Below, piece by piece: positions 44,060-53,119 of a stretch of 64,000 nt of DNA. Source of the DNA: CBDCWO01 sp965223405. Its GTDB lineage: Bacteria; Bacteroidota; Bacteroidia; Chitinophagales; Saprospiraceae. Where the stretch lies: NCBI GenBank assembly GCA_965223405.1, contig CBDCWO010000006.1, forward strand, positions 6,696,001-6,760,000, written 5' to 3'. A model generated the notes under the pieces. It searched no databases and was not told where the DNA came from. It saw only the letters and a program-made list of their open reading frames with translations. The position numbers were made by a program, and so were the translations under genes. Each line of letters begins with the position of its first letter. The stretch's first letter is position 1.

Positions 44060-46669
44060 TTTGAAACCGATAGCAGATTTTTGAAAAATAGTTTGATTAA
44101 AATGCTCCGAACCTTTGGTCAAATCTACTAACGTGATCTCGGCAGCATTTTTTCCGGAGCGCTTCTCTGAAACAATTCTTAGGTTGTGAGCTCTTAAGGT
44201 ATCTTGAATTAAACTGCGTACGGCCCTAGCATTTCCAAAATACCGATCTCTTTGCAAATATACCTGATTGAAATGTTCAGCTAAATGAGATTTTGCTTCT
44301 TCAGAAATAGACATATCGTGATCATTGATCATTTTAATCGCGATCGCCAACAAGTCTTGGGGGGTGTAATCATCGAATCTTAAAATTCGATCAAAACGAG
44401 AGCTCAACCCAGGATTTGCCTTCAGGAAAGATTCCATATTTTCAGGATATCCTGCGGCAAATACAAAAAATTCGCCGCGGTGATCTTCCATTCTTTTCAA
44501 TAGCGTCTGGATCGCTTCAGCTCCATAATCGTGATGAGAGTGATGTTGAGTAAGCGAATAGGCTTCATCGATAAATAACACACCTCCCATAGCTTCATCG
44601 ATTTTAGCTGCTGTCTTAATAGCTGTTTGTCCGACGTATCCAGCAATTAACCCTTGCCGGTCAGTTTCTACCATGTGTCCCCGTTCTAGTATCCCCAGAG
44701 ATTTATACAAATGTGTCAAAATCCGTGCAACTGTGGTTTTTCCAGTACCCGGATTGCCTACAAATACCGTATGCAAAAAGAAGCTGTTTAATACATCTTT
44801 ATCATATTCCTGATAATAGCGGACAATATCGACTAATTGTCTGATCTCTTTTTTTACCTGTTCCAGTCCAATCAATGCATTAAGTTCTTCCAAAGAAGTT
44901 GTCAACAAAGCCTCGTCAATGGGAATTTTAGGCTTAGGCTTGGCGAATGATTCTTTAATTTTTTCTACATCATCCAAAATCAAGATGGACAAACTTTCAT
45001 TATCGAACGTGTCAGGTTGATCTTCTTGCATGACTCGCAGAGCCAAATTAAGCTTTGCTTTATCGATTAAGTCATTCACCCACCGGGCATTTCCAAAAGA
45101 ATGATCTCGATTGCGATAGGCTTCCGTGATGAGTTTGTCGATGGCACTTTTTGCATCCGGAGATAAGATCACTTCCTTCTCCTGGCAAGCATACTCGGCA
45201 ATTTGAGATAATTCCTGCGGTAGGTAATCCGGAAATTCCAATTGGATCTTGAATCGCGATTTTAATCCAGGATTGGAGTTAATGAAATGTTTCATTTCTT
45301 TAGGGTAACCTGCCACAATAACTGCTAGGTCTCCAGGTCCATCACTCATTTCTTTGACCAATAGCTCAATCACCTCCCGGCCAAAGTCCTTGGAATCGTC
45401 ATTGGAGCGAGCCAAAGAATATGCCTCGTCAATAAATAGTACACCTCCTCTGGCTTTTTCGATCGCCTCTTTTACTTTTGGCGCTGTCTGGCCAATATAT
45501 TCCCCTACCAGATCCACCCGATCCACTTCATGAATATGCCCTTTCGAAAGAAGGCCCATTTTTTTGTAAAGAATTCCCATCATCTTGGCAACTGTCGTTT
45601 TGCCGGTTCCCGGATTTCCCAAAAAAGCCGAATGCACATTAATCTCATCTTTTTCGGTGAATCCCTTCTCTTTTCTCAATTGCACGAACTGAATATATTG
45701 AGCATGATTTTTAACTTGTTGCTTGATCTCTTCAAGTCCAATCAAGGACTCAAGTCGAGCCATAACTTCGGAGAAAGATAAGTTGATCGTATCATCAGGC
45801 TCAAGGATTATCGGAGCCTGCTGATATGGAAGAAATACAGGGGGGACTCCTTCTTCAAAATCATAGGCAATTTCAAAAGGCACACTAGCCAGCAGATAAT
45901 CCATAAATATCAAATCTATAGTATATTTACCATGTCGCCACGAGTTTTTCATATTTGATCCCCATCCTGCAGTTACCATAAAATTGGAACTTTCTTTATT
46001 GATCCCATGTAATCTGACTATTTGTCCCTTCAATTCTCTCGCTTCATTAAAAAATTTGAAAAACAACTCGCACTGCCAATTCTGTTGTGGAAATAAGTTG
46101 TCAAAGGTTGCCTCGGCATAAATATATCTGGTTTCTTCTCCATTGAAGGTCCGATAGTAGATGCGATCGTCTTCAAAGGTATCATCGTGTGGCCCCTCAT
46201 ACAATCGCAATGAAGTCAATTTTAGATAAGGAATCGAATCAAAATCAAATGCATATCCGGTGTCCTCTACATAAAAATACTTTTTACCTACATTTTCACC
46301 ATCGATCCATGCTTCCCAATAGTATGACCCCTTTTTCCAGAATGCTCCTGGTTTTTTGTTGCCCCATCCCTCGCGGATATACACAATATGGTCATATTTA
46401 TTGATCTTGCGACTAAATTGCAACTTACACACTTCTTTTTTACCTCTATGGATCGAATAGCATTTCAATAAAACATTGGCTTCCCAATTTTCGATATCAA
46501 ACTTTTTGTTGAAAATGGATAGCTCAGCATAGATAAATGTGGTTTCCCACCGGTCATAGACCTGCCGGTATTTTTTTTTGTTATCGGCAAGCCATTCAGT
46601 GGAACAATAGATCTTAAGCTCTTTGAATTTGTAATTTCTTGTAGTCAAAGTGTGTATTGAATCTTTCAT
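44048..46669 (-). CDS. Double-AAA CbxX/CfxQ-like ATPase with duplicated N-terminal domain
   Basis: 873 residues. The first about 280 form two copies of an unrecognised beta-rich domain; both start with a KIY/RLY-type strand and contain a W-G-x(1-3)-K/N motif (REGWGNKK and TAGWGSNMK). Two CbxX/CfxQ-type AAA domains follow: Walker A GNPGTGKTTVAK near 353 with Walker B GGVLFIDEAYSLAR, and Walker A GNPGTGKTTVAR near 638 with Walker B GGVLFIDEAYSLTQ. Both look catalytic. The family includes rubisco activase CbbX and ESX/T7SS EccA-like ATPases. With no carbon-fixation or T7SS genes nearby, this is probably a remodelling ATPase whose N-domain picks the substrate. Confidence 0.88.
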   Translation of the reverse strand: MKDSIHTLTTRNYKFKELKIYCSTEWLADNKKKYRQVYDRWETTFIYAELSIFNKKFDIENWEANVLLKCYSIHRGKKEVCKLQFSRKINKYDHIVYIREGWGNKKPGAFWKKGSYYWEAWIDGENVGKKYFYVEDTGYAFDFDSIPYLKLTSLRLYEGPHDDTFEDDRIYYRTFNGEETRYIYAEATFDNLFPQQNWQCELFFKFFNEARELKGQIVRLHGINKESSNFMVTAGWGSNMKNSWRHGKYTIDLIFMDYLLASVPFEIAYDFEEGVPPVFLPYQQAPIILEPDDTINLSFSEVMARLESLIGLEEIKQQVKNHAQYIQFVQLRKEKGFTEKDEINVHSAFLGNPGTGKTTVAKMMGILYKKMGLLSKGHIHEVDRVDLVGEYIGQTAPKVKEAIEKARGGVLFIDEAYSLARSNDDSKDFGREVIELLVKEMSDGPGDLAVIVAGYPKEMKHFINSNPGLKSRFKIQLEFPDYLPQELSQIAEYACQEKEVILSPDAKSAIDKLITEAYRNRDHSFGNARWVNDLIDKAKLNLALRVMQEDQPDTFDNESLSILILDDVEKIKESFAKPKPKIPIDEALLTTSLEELNALIGLEQVKKEIRQLVDIVRYYQEYDKDVLNSFFLHTVFVGNPGTGKTTVARILTHLYKSLGILERGHMVETDRQGLIAGYVGQTAIKTAAKIDEAMGGVLFIDEAYSLTQHHSHHDYGAEAIQTLLKRMEDHRGEFFVFAAGYPENMESFLKANPGLSSRFDRILRFDDYTPQDLLAIAIKMINDHDMSISEEAKSHLAEHFNQVYLQRDRYFGNARAVRSLIQDTLRAHNLRIVSEKRSGKNAAEITLVDLTKGSEHFNQTIFQKSAIGFKSNE

Positions 46670-46817
46670 AAAAATAGAAACAATGAAATTTATTCAATTT
46701 CACTTATTTTAAACGATGATCCAAAAAAAGTCGTCTAATTTTAAAAAGAAATATTGTTAAAGTGTTTGAAACCTTTTGAAAAAAGAGGTGTTAATTGGAT
46801 GAAGTATTAAAACATGT

Positions 46818-47159
46818 ATGGCGCGAATTACTTTTAAATTTGAGGACAAGGATATCCCTGAAAAGATCGTGGATGATGCGGAGAAAGGATATTCAATACT
46901 GGAAATTTCTGAAGATCATGATATTCATTTAAATCACAATTGCGGAGGGGTTTGTGCTTGCTCCACTTGTCATGTATATATATTGGAGGGTGAGGATGAA
47001 TTGGAAGAAATCACGGACCGCGAAGAAGACTTTATTGATCGGGCTATTAATCCGCGGTTGGAATCCAGGCTGGGATGTCAATGTGTTATATTGGATGAAG
47101 ATGCCGAAATAGTGGTGGAAATCCCGGATCAATCTCAAATAATTGGGCATGAACACTAA
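46818..47159 (+). CDS. fdx: 2Fe-2S ferredoxin (Isc/adrenodoxin type)
   Basis: A 113-residue electron carrier with the C-x5-C-x2-C...C ligand set, seen as HNCGGVCACSTCHVYI (an extra Cys lies inside) and RLGCQCVIL later. The acidic EDELEEITDREEDFIDRA helix is typical of adrenodoxin-type ferredoxins that feed Fe-S cluster assembly. It is followed 62 bp later by iscX, consistent with an Isc-type role. It is divergent from the AAA ATPase gene, with 148 bp between starts. Confidence 0.93.
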   Translation: MARITFKFEDKDIPEKIVDDAEKGYSILEISEDHDIHLNHNCGGVCACSTCHVYILEGEDELEEITDREEDFIDRAINPRLESRLGCQCVILDEDAEIVVEIPDQSQIIGHEH

Positions 47160-47221
47160 GATCCGAATGAAAGCAAATACTATAATAATCCTAATCGTAT
47201 CAAAATTTTAAAATATCCCAG

Positions 47222-47467
47222 ATGAATTTCAAAGACATTGAAGATTTACCAATTGATTGGCCAGATCATGAAGATATTGCCATCAAATTATATGAGCATT
47301 TTGGTAATGAATTTGACGAACGCAAAATTTACCGGATCCGCTTTACCGACTTGATCGAATGGGTTTTAGAAATTCCTGGTTTCTCCGGAAAACGTGAAGA
47401 TTGCTCCGAAGGTCATTTAGAGCAAATTCAAGCAAAATGGGTATACGAATGGCGTGATAATCAATAG
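47222..47467 (+). CDS. iscX: Fe-S assembly protein IscX
   Basis: An 81-residue acidic protein matching IscX/YfhJ along its length: DWPDHEDIAIKLYEHFG, the RFTDLIEWVLEIPGF helix, and a C-terminal GHLEQIQAKWVYEWRD. IscX modulates iron and sulfur flow through IscS and IscU. Its position behind a 2Fe-2S ferredoxin supports this. The rest of the isc operon is not in the window. Confidence 0.92.
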   Translation: MNFKDIEDLPIDWPDHEDIAIKLYEHFGNEFDERKIYRIRFTDLIEWVLEIPGFSGKREDCSEGHLEQIQAKWVYEWRDNQ

Positions 47468-47595
47468 GTTTGAGCGCGCGTATTGAATAGCAGTTTTGGG
47501 GATAGCGAAATAGGTTATATTGTAAGATAAAATTAAATAACATCCAAAGTCTTTCCATATTCCGGGTACGAAATCTTGCCATTGCTGGGATTACT

Positions 47596-48444
47596 TTGAT
47601 ACTGCTTTATTTAAGTATCCTCAGACGATTTATTCCAGATACGAATGAACTGTTTATCAATGATTGGACTTTTGTTTTCATTACTGTCGCACTCATCCTA
47701 ATTACCTCCGGGGGGTATGTAATCAATGATATTTTTGATCGACATCCGGATTCCGTAAATCAGGTTAAGAATCGAATCAACGATGGAACTATAAGTGAAA
47801 AGTTGGCCAGGCAACTCTACTTTGGCATCACCGGACTGGGAGGTATGATCATGATCCTGGTATGCTGGTATTATGGAATATATATTTTTGTTATCTATTA
47901 CTTGATAGTGGCAGTTCTGTTATATCTCTATTCCAGCGCTTTACAGTGTAAACCATTCTGGGGAAATTTCATCATTGCCGTTTTATGCGGTTTGGTACCA
48001 TTGGTAATAGTTGTTCCGGATATTCTATATTGGTTTGAAGTCATTCGCATTCAGCTTTTCGTTCATCCGGTTTCTTACCTTTTACTCTACGCACTATTTG
48101 CTTTTACAACCACATTCTGGCGTGAAATGGTTAAAGATCTGGAAGATTTGCCGGGGGATCGTCAAACAGGATGTCAAACCTTGGCGGTAAGGTTGGGTGC
48201 CCAGAAAGTAAAGCCCCTGGTAAAATATATTGCACTGGTTAATATATTACTGATTATCGGAGTGGCCGGCATCATAGGAATAAATCTGGCGATTTGGAAG
48301 GGATTGGTTTTTATTATTTTGCTGATCCCTTTTACATTGCGAGCAATGAAGTCCGTGCAAAATGACCAATTCAAGGCAGGTCAGCAGTCGATTAAATGGG
48401 CAATGATACTCGGATTACTAAATATTTTATGGATAACCTGGTAA
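47596..48444 (+). CDS. UbiA-family prenyltransferase (geranylgeranylglycerol-phosphate type)
   Basis: At least 282 residues with about nine membrane helices. The two Asp-rich motifs are NDIFDRHPDSVNQVKNR (first third) and KDLEDLPGDRQTGCQTL. They bind Mg-prenyl-diphosphate and are typical of the Bacteroidota geranylgeranylglycerol-phosphate geranylgeranyltransferase group. The first usable start is TTG at 47596, but the frame stays open upstream to a stop near 47506. It encodes a sensible N-terminus (SLSIFRVRNLAIAGI) without ATG, GTG or TTG, so the true start may be non-canonical. The end overlaps the widest maf frame. Confidence 0.8.
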   Translation: MILLYLSILRRFIPDTNELFINDWTFVFITVALILITSGGYVINDIFDRHPDSVNQVKNRINDGTISEKLARQLYFGITGLGGMIMILVCWYYGIYIFVIYYLIVAVLLYLYSSALQCKPFWGNFIIAVLCGLVPLVIVVPDILYWFEVIRIQLFVHPVSYLLLYALFAFTTTFWREMVKDLEDLPGDRQTGCQTLAVRLGAQKVKPLVKYIALVNILLIIGVAGIIGINLAIWKGLVFIILLIPFTLRAMKSVQNDQFKAGQQSIKWAMILGLLNILWITW

Positions 48445-48449
48445 CAATA

Positions 48450-49040
48450 ATGGATAAACTTAAAGATCTCAAAATCGGTCTGGCATCAGAATCACCCAGA
48501 AGGAAATTTTTACTTCAGGAAGCCCAATTAAATTTTGAGTCAATCACTTACGATTGGCCTGAAGACTATCCCCCCAGCCTACCCCTGGGCCGCGTTGCGC
48601 CTTATTTAGCCAAGCGAAAGGCAGATTATGCTATGCCGCACCTTGGAAATAGTCACTTGATCCTTGCTGCTGACAGCATCGTGATTATCAATGGAATTAT
48701 TTTGGAGAAGCCCGCTTCTCCTAAAGATGCTGCTGAAATGTTAAGGAGTTTATCCAACCAAACCCACCGAGTAATTACCGGTGTCTGTTTAAAAAATGCA
48801 ACCTATGAAGACTTGTGGGCGGTAGAAACCAAAGTAACTTTTGGTCCAATTTCACCTGACGAAATATCCTTTTATATTGAGCATTTTAATCCGTTTGACA
48901 AAGCCGGTTCATATGGTATCCAGGAGTGGATAGGATATTGCAAGGTAAAGCAGATCGAAGGATCCTATACTAATGTGATGGGACTTCCCATGTATGAAAC
49001 TTACCTCGCTTTACAGAAATTTGTAAACGAAAACCAATAA
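48450..49040 (+). CDS. maf: Maf-family nucleotide pyrophosphatase
   Basis: 196 residues from the ATG at 48450; in-frame ATGs at 48396 and 48429 lie in or near the prenyltransferase gene and are less likely. Family motifs: LASESPRRKFLL at the N-terminus, ILAADSIVIINGIILEKP with the catalytic Asp, and HRVITGVCL. The C-terminal GSYGIQEW and YTNVMGLP segments are also typical. Maf enzymes hydrolyse non-canonical or canonical NTPs (dTTP/UTP) to monophosphates and can arrest division when overproduced. It is likely cotranscribed with the prenyltransferase gene. Confidence 0.9.
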   Translation: MDKLKDLKIGLASESPRRKFLLQEAQLNFESITYDWPEDYPPSLPLGRVAPYLAKRKADYAMPHLGNSHLILAADSIVIINGIILEKPASPKDAAEMLRSLSNQTHRVITGVCLKNATYEDLWAVETKVTFGPISPDEISFYIEHFNPFDKAGSYGIQEWIGYCKVKQIEGSYTNVMGLPMYETYLALQKFVNENQ

Positions 49041-49222
49041 CCGAATCCAATAATTAGGATTCAATCTCTAATCTAATGATCAGCACTTATTAAAATGTCG
49101 GGATTGGATCATACAATAGACACTCCGGTCTAATCGTTTGTTGTTTTTATCGAAGAGTTTTCAAAACAAATGCAGATAAGCTTGATCTTGACCTTTTTCA
49201 TTCATACAATAAAACCTATCAG

Positions 49223-50356
49223 ATGTCTCGAATCAAGCAATTCTTTCTTTTCTGTTCTGGAATAGATTTGGAAATATTACAAAATTGTAAATCCGATGTA
49301 AACAAGTATGTGGGCATTGGTGCCACTGTATTTTTTACCGGTGTACTAGCATTCATATCTTCAGGGTATGCGTTGTTTACCATATTTGATAATACATGGA
49401 TTGCCCTTGGATTTGGATTAATCTGGGGAATGATGATTTTCAACCTCGATCGCTATATCGTGAGTAGCATGAAAAGTCAGGGATCCTTTGGTCGTGATTT
49501 TCTAGTTGCACTACCGAGGTTGGGGTTGGCCATATTGCTGGCTTTAGTCATTTCAAAACCGCTGGAACTAAAGATATTTGCCAAAGAAATTAACGCCGAA
49601 CTCTTAATTATGGAGCAAGAGGTGTTCAAAGGTCAGGAGGATACCATCAAAGGTCGTTACCGACCTCAAATCAGTTATGCCGAAGAGCAGATTCAAGTTT
49701 TAAAACAAGAAATTGCGGATAAGACCATTCAGCGCGACCATCTTGCTTTAATTGCACAGCAAGAAGCGGATGGTACTGGAGGTTCCAAGCAACGTAATTT
49801 GGGCCCTATTTATAAAGCTAAGAAAGCCGATGCCGACCAAGCCCAATTGGAATTGGAGGATATAATCGCATCCAACTTTCCAAAAATTGAAGCGCATGAA
49901 ACCTCTATCCTTGAGGCTAGAGCAAATATTGAAAAGGATATTTCTTCTCTTAATAGAACTGCATATGGAGGGATAGCTGCCCGCATGGAAGCTCTGCACC
50001 GTTTGACCCGGCAAAGCAATGCCATATACTGGACCAATATCTTTATTGTACTCCTGTTTATCGCTATTGAAACCGCTCCTATACTAGTTAAACTAATCTC
50101 GTATCGAAGCCCATATGATTTTCTACTTCACGAACACGAACACGAATATGCAATGAATCATCTGGAAAAAACAGGTGTGTTGAGCAGTGTTAAGAGAAAT
50201 GCGCTGAAGCACCAGCAGGAAGTGGGTCTTTATGCTACCAAAACCAGAATTGAAATTGACAAAGAACTGATAGATCATGCCTTAAAGGAAAAATTAGCGG
50301 CATTGAAGCAAGAGAGAAAGAGCTGGGAAGTAGTACTGGGAAGATTTGGAATCTAA
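49223..50356 (+). CDS. DUF4407 membrane protein
   Basis: A 377-residue protein matching the DUF4407 layout. The N-terminus starts FFLFCSGIDLEILQNC, followed by two helix pairs (about 30-75 and 88-115) around LIWGMMIFNLDRYIVSS. A long coiled-coil periplasmic or cytoplasmic stretch spans about 125-265 (YAEEQIQVLKQEIADKTIQ). A fourth helix lies near 275-295 and a charged C-terminal tail closes the protein. Function unknown; family members are common in Bacteroidota. It stands alone on the strand with about 180 bp to the preceding gene. Confidence 0.85.
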   Translation: MSRIKQFFLFCSGIDLEILQNCKSDVNKYVGIGATVFFTGVLAFISSGYALFTIFDNTWIALGFGLIWGMMIFNLDRYIVSSMKSQGSFGRDFLVALPRLGLAILLALVISKPLELKIFAKEINAELLIMEQEVFKGQEDTIKGRYRPQISYAEEQIQVLKQEIADKTIQRDHLALIAQQEADGTGGSKQRNLGPIYKAKKADADQAQLELEDIIASNFPKIEAHETSILEARANIEKDISSLNRTAYGGIAARMEALHRLTRQSNAIYWTNIFIVLLFIAIETAPILVKLISYRSPYDFLLHEHEHEYAMNHLEKTGVLSSVKRNALKHQQEVGLYATKTRIEIDKELIDHALKEKLAALKQERKSWEVVLGRFGI

Positions 50357-51035
50357 GGAGTTTTTGTTCCTCAATAAGATTCTACCGAAGGTTTTAGCAA
50401 ATTTTTAATTGTTAGTCAAGAGCGTCGGTAATTAGTCTTAGGTGATCGGTGTACGGCGAGGGGTAATCGGTGATTGGCGAAAGTATCCAACAGTGTTGAC
50501 CTTGTTGGTAAATATCGTGTCGAATTGTATCCTTATGTTGAGATCCTAAACCAGTCAGTTAAAGCATCCTGTTCAGAATGACGGTAATATTTGGTTTGAA
50601 AAGCTGAAACCGAAATAAGCAAATAGCCAATGATCAAAAGCCGTTTTGTGCAATTATGTTCTTTTGGATGCCTCACTCACACAATCTCAGTACCAAATGC
50701 TGACAGCGAAGTTCGTCAGTACCATACTCACTCCTTTCGAGAGTCTTGTTCATCCGTAACCAGTGAGTCCACTCTGAAAACTGTCAATTTTCATAAAATG
50801 AATTATTTTGGATGAGATTTTTATTTTTTGAGATTCGTTGATTGCCTGAGTATCAGCTAATTGAAAAAAATGAAAATATCGCCAAAAGAATCATTTTTGG
50901 ATTTGCAGAGTTTTCGGAGTAGACTCACCAGTGAACAGTGCATGTGGGTCAGTGTCTGGCTTCTTGGCTTCTATGTGGTCAAGTTATTATTTTTACGAAT
51001 CTTAGGATTGTCATTGAAGTGCATTATTTTAGCAT
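50357..51035. other. Gene-free stretch with degraded dispersed repeats
   Basis: Holds fragments related to the dispersed repeats: a GAGATCCTAAACCAG...CAGTTAAAGCATCCTGTTCAGAATGAC-like segment near 50540-50582, split here by gaps, and the CTGACAGCGAAGTTCGTCAG palindrome near 50699-50718. An 87-codon frame at 50861-51124 overlaps the next gene start and has no recognisable features. I see no other gene. Confidence 0.5.
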
Positions 51036-52157
51036 ATGCGTCCTTTTTATCTAATTTTCATCTACCTCTTTATTGTCGCATGTCAAGACCAAAAGAATCC
51101 TGGGACAAAGTCAATGAGCATTAAGCAAACCAAAAATAACCGATTCGCTGAACCGATCAGTCTTTCGTTAGACGAAGCCAATAAGTTGTCAGAACTACCT
51201 TTGGCTTGCATACAACATGAATATCCCAACAAACTCAATCAAACCTTAGCAGGACCGGAAAATCTTCAGGAACCTCATATCCTGCATCCGGCTTTTTATG
51301 GTTGTTTCGACTGGCATTCAGCAGTCCATGGTCATTGGTCTTTGGTAAAGTTACTCAAGGATTTTCCGAATCTTCACAAGGCAGAAATAATAAAAACCAG
51401 ACTGGCAGAAAATATTACAAATACCAATATCATTGCTGAAGTCGACTACTTTCAGGAACCATACAACAAATCATTCGAAAGAACCTATGGGTGGGCCTGG
51501 TTACTCAAACTCGCTGAAGAATTACATACCTGGGACGACCCACTGGGCGACGTATTAACAAGAAACCTGCAACCCTTAATTGACCTGATTTGTCAGCGAT
51601 ACATCGAGTTCCTTCCTAAACTATTGTATCCCATCCGCGTAGGTGAGCACACCAATACCGCATTTGGTTTAACCTTTGCCTGGGACTATGCTACTACGAT
51701 AAGGCATGATTCTTTAAAGAAAATCATCGAATCCAAGGCCTGGGAATTCTATTTTTCGGATTCTGAATGTCCTTTAAATTGGGAACCCAGTGGATTTGAT
51801 TTTTTATCTCCCTGTTTAGAGGAAATAGATTTGATGAGAAGGGTATTGGATGAGCTTGAATTTGGAAGTTGGATGAATCAATTTGCACCTCAAATGAAGG
51901 AGCTCGACTTTAGCCTTCAGGTAGCCAGAGTATCGGATCGTCAGGATGGCAAACTGGTGCATTTGGATGGACTTAATTTTAGTCGCGCCTGGGTTTTGTA
52001 CGGGCTGGCCCACCAGTACCCGGAATACGAGCACCTAATCCAAATCTCCAACGAGCATATCAACTACTCACTTCCAAATCTGGTTGCCGATCATTATGAA
52101 GGAGGGCATTGGTTGGGTTCTTTTGCGATTTACGCTTTGAGCGTTTATGCTCATTAG
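51036..52157 (+). CDS. DUF2891 lipoprotein
   Basis: 373 residues with a lipoprotein signal ending in LFIVAC near residue 16. The rest matches the DUF2891 family, which has an all-helical toroid-like layout. Seen: HPAFYGCFDWHSAVHGHWSL near residue 90, NKSFERTYGWAWLLKLAEEL, GEHTNTAFGL, and NWEPSGFDFLSPCLEE. The conserved His, Trp and Asp residues suggest a metal- or sugar-binding enzyme, but no activity is established to my knowledge. It is monocistronic. Confidence 0.85.
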   Translation: MRPFYLIFIYLFIVACQDQKNPGTKSMSIKQTKNNRFAEPISLSLDEANKLSELPLACIQHEYPNKLNQTLAGPENLQEPHILHPAFYGCFDWHSAVHGHWSLVKLLKDFPNLHKAEIIKTRLAENITNTNIIAEVDYFQEPYNKSFERTYGWAWLLKLAEELHTWDDPLGDVLTRNLQPLIDLICQRYIEFLPKLLYPIRVGEHTNTAFGLTFAWDYATTIRHDSLKKIIESKAWEFYFSDSECPLNWEPSGFDFLSPCLEEIDLMRRVLDELEFGSWMNQFAPQMKELDFSLQVARVSDRQDGKLVHLDGLNFSRAWVLYGLAHQYPEYEHLIQISNEHINYSLPNLVADHYEGGHWLGSFAIYALSVYAH

Positions 52158-52533
52158 GTATTTTGCCCTCGCTTGTGGCTATCTCTACAATTACAACTTG
52201 TCTCTAAGCAAGTTTTTACTACCACGCAATGGTTACAAATATATTTTGACTAAGTTTTCAAAAAATTATATATGATACCTGATTTCGCTAAAGGCTCAAA
52301 TGGCTCAAATCTTAATAAATTGATAATTAAGTCAGGGCAATTTGGGCCTCAAGCAAGCATGAGGAGGTAGAATTGTCTTTTAAGTTTTGTGACCGAAGGA
52401 ACCAAAGCTAGTAGTCAGGAGCCCCATTTAATTGTCAAGGACTGATGAGTTTACCCTTAGTATTATGAAATCAGAAGTTTTTTACGAGGAATGACCAAAA
52501 TCATTTGGCTTTAACAATCCATCTATTGACAAA

Positions 52534-52551
52534 GTGTGTGTGTGTGTGTGT
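52534..52551 (+). repeat. (GT)9 dinucleotide repeat
   Basis: Nine GT units about 225 bp upstream of the peptide 4 start. They may vary in length by slippage. The rest of 52158-52775 contains no supportable gene. Confidence 0.8.
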
Positions 52552-52671
52552 AATTTTGTTACAGAACATATCAATGAGGTGTCTTGAACATACAAAGTGA
52601 AACATATTGTCCACTGACTATATTATCCACATGTCCATGCAACCTTTTTGTTTCCAATTGATTCCTTGATT

Positions 52672-52694
52672 CCAATTGTTTTCTTGACAATTGG
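52672..52694. promoter_or_regulatory. Perfect 8-bp inverted repeat upstream of peptide 4
   Basis: CCAATTGT and ACAATTGG are separated by 7 bases, about 80 bp before the peptide start. An extra CCAATTG half site lies just upstream near 52654. It may be an operator or a small hairpin; only the symmetry is seen. Confidence 0.35.
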
Positions 52695-52775
52695 TGCTAT
52701 AGATGCTTCTAAAACATTAGAAGGTCCTCATGAACATATTTAAAAGCATTTATTAATCTACAAAATTACTATCTT

Positions 52776-53027
52776 ATGAAAAATTTTTTGAAAGTATTTT
52801 CGCTAATTTTAGTTTTCGGTATGGCTATGATGCTTAACCGGCAATTGGGGGTATCGGAGGCTCAAGCAGTTCTTTGTGCTCCATCTTCAGGAGTTTGGTC
52901 AGATGGAGAACATGAATTTAATGAGACAGGAAATTGTTACTCGGCATGTTCCACCAGTTGGGGAATGTGTTGGATTGATTGTAATTACAACTACTGGTGT
53001 TCTGGATGCCCATCAGATTGCCAGTAA
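52776..53027 (+). CDS. Exported Cys-rich peptide 4
   Basis: 83 residues: a hydrophobic signal-like start (MKNFLKVFSLILVFGMAMML), a short leader (LGVSEAQAV), and a tail with 8 Cys and 4 Trp: SGVWSDGEHEF, NCYSACSTSWGMCWIDC, YWCSGCPSDCQ. The layout equals that of the peptides at 4595, 23496 and 25647, and the ACVWGEGSGIW region of peptide 1 resembles LCAPSSGVW here. It is followed by a 12-bp hairpin and a beta-propeller lipoprotein. This cassette lies 24 kb from the island and lacks ligase, peptidase and repeats, so peptide plus propeller appears to be the core unit. Function unknown. Confidence 0.72.
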   Translation: MKNFLKVFSLILVFGMAMMLNRQLGVSEAQAVLCAPSSGVWSDGEHEFNETGNCYSACSTSWGMCWIDCNYNYWCSGCPSDCQ

Positions 53028-53063
53028 GTGATGTTTGTTTCTTAAAATGGTAAGTATTGGCTT

Positions 53064-53092
53064 ATAAAGGTGGAATAATGTTCCACCTTTAT
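53064..53092 (+). terminator. Perfect 12-bp hairpin between peptide 4 and beta-propeller
   Basis: ATAAAGGTGGAA and TTCCACCTTTAT pair perfectly around the loop TAATG, 36 bp after the peptide stop. A short T follows, then AAGTTAAG. It occupies the same place as the hairpins at 4929-4958 and 23778-23811. Confidence 0.78.
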
Positions 53093-53119
53093 TAAGTTAA
53101 GTTATAAAATTAGTAGGTT

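Noticed and set aside
44048..46669. Rubisco activase CbbX or type VII secretion EccA assignment
   Set aside because: Only the AAA domain type matches; there are no rubisco or T7SS genes and the N-terminal domain differs.
50861..51124. 87-residue frame before the DUF2891 gene
   Set aside because: It overlaps the DUF2891 signal-peptide region in another frame and has no supporting motif.
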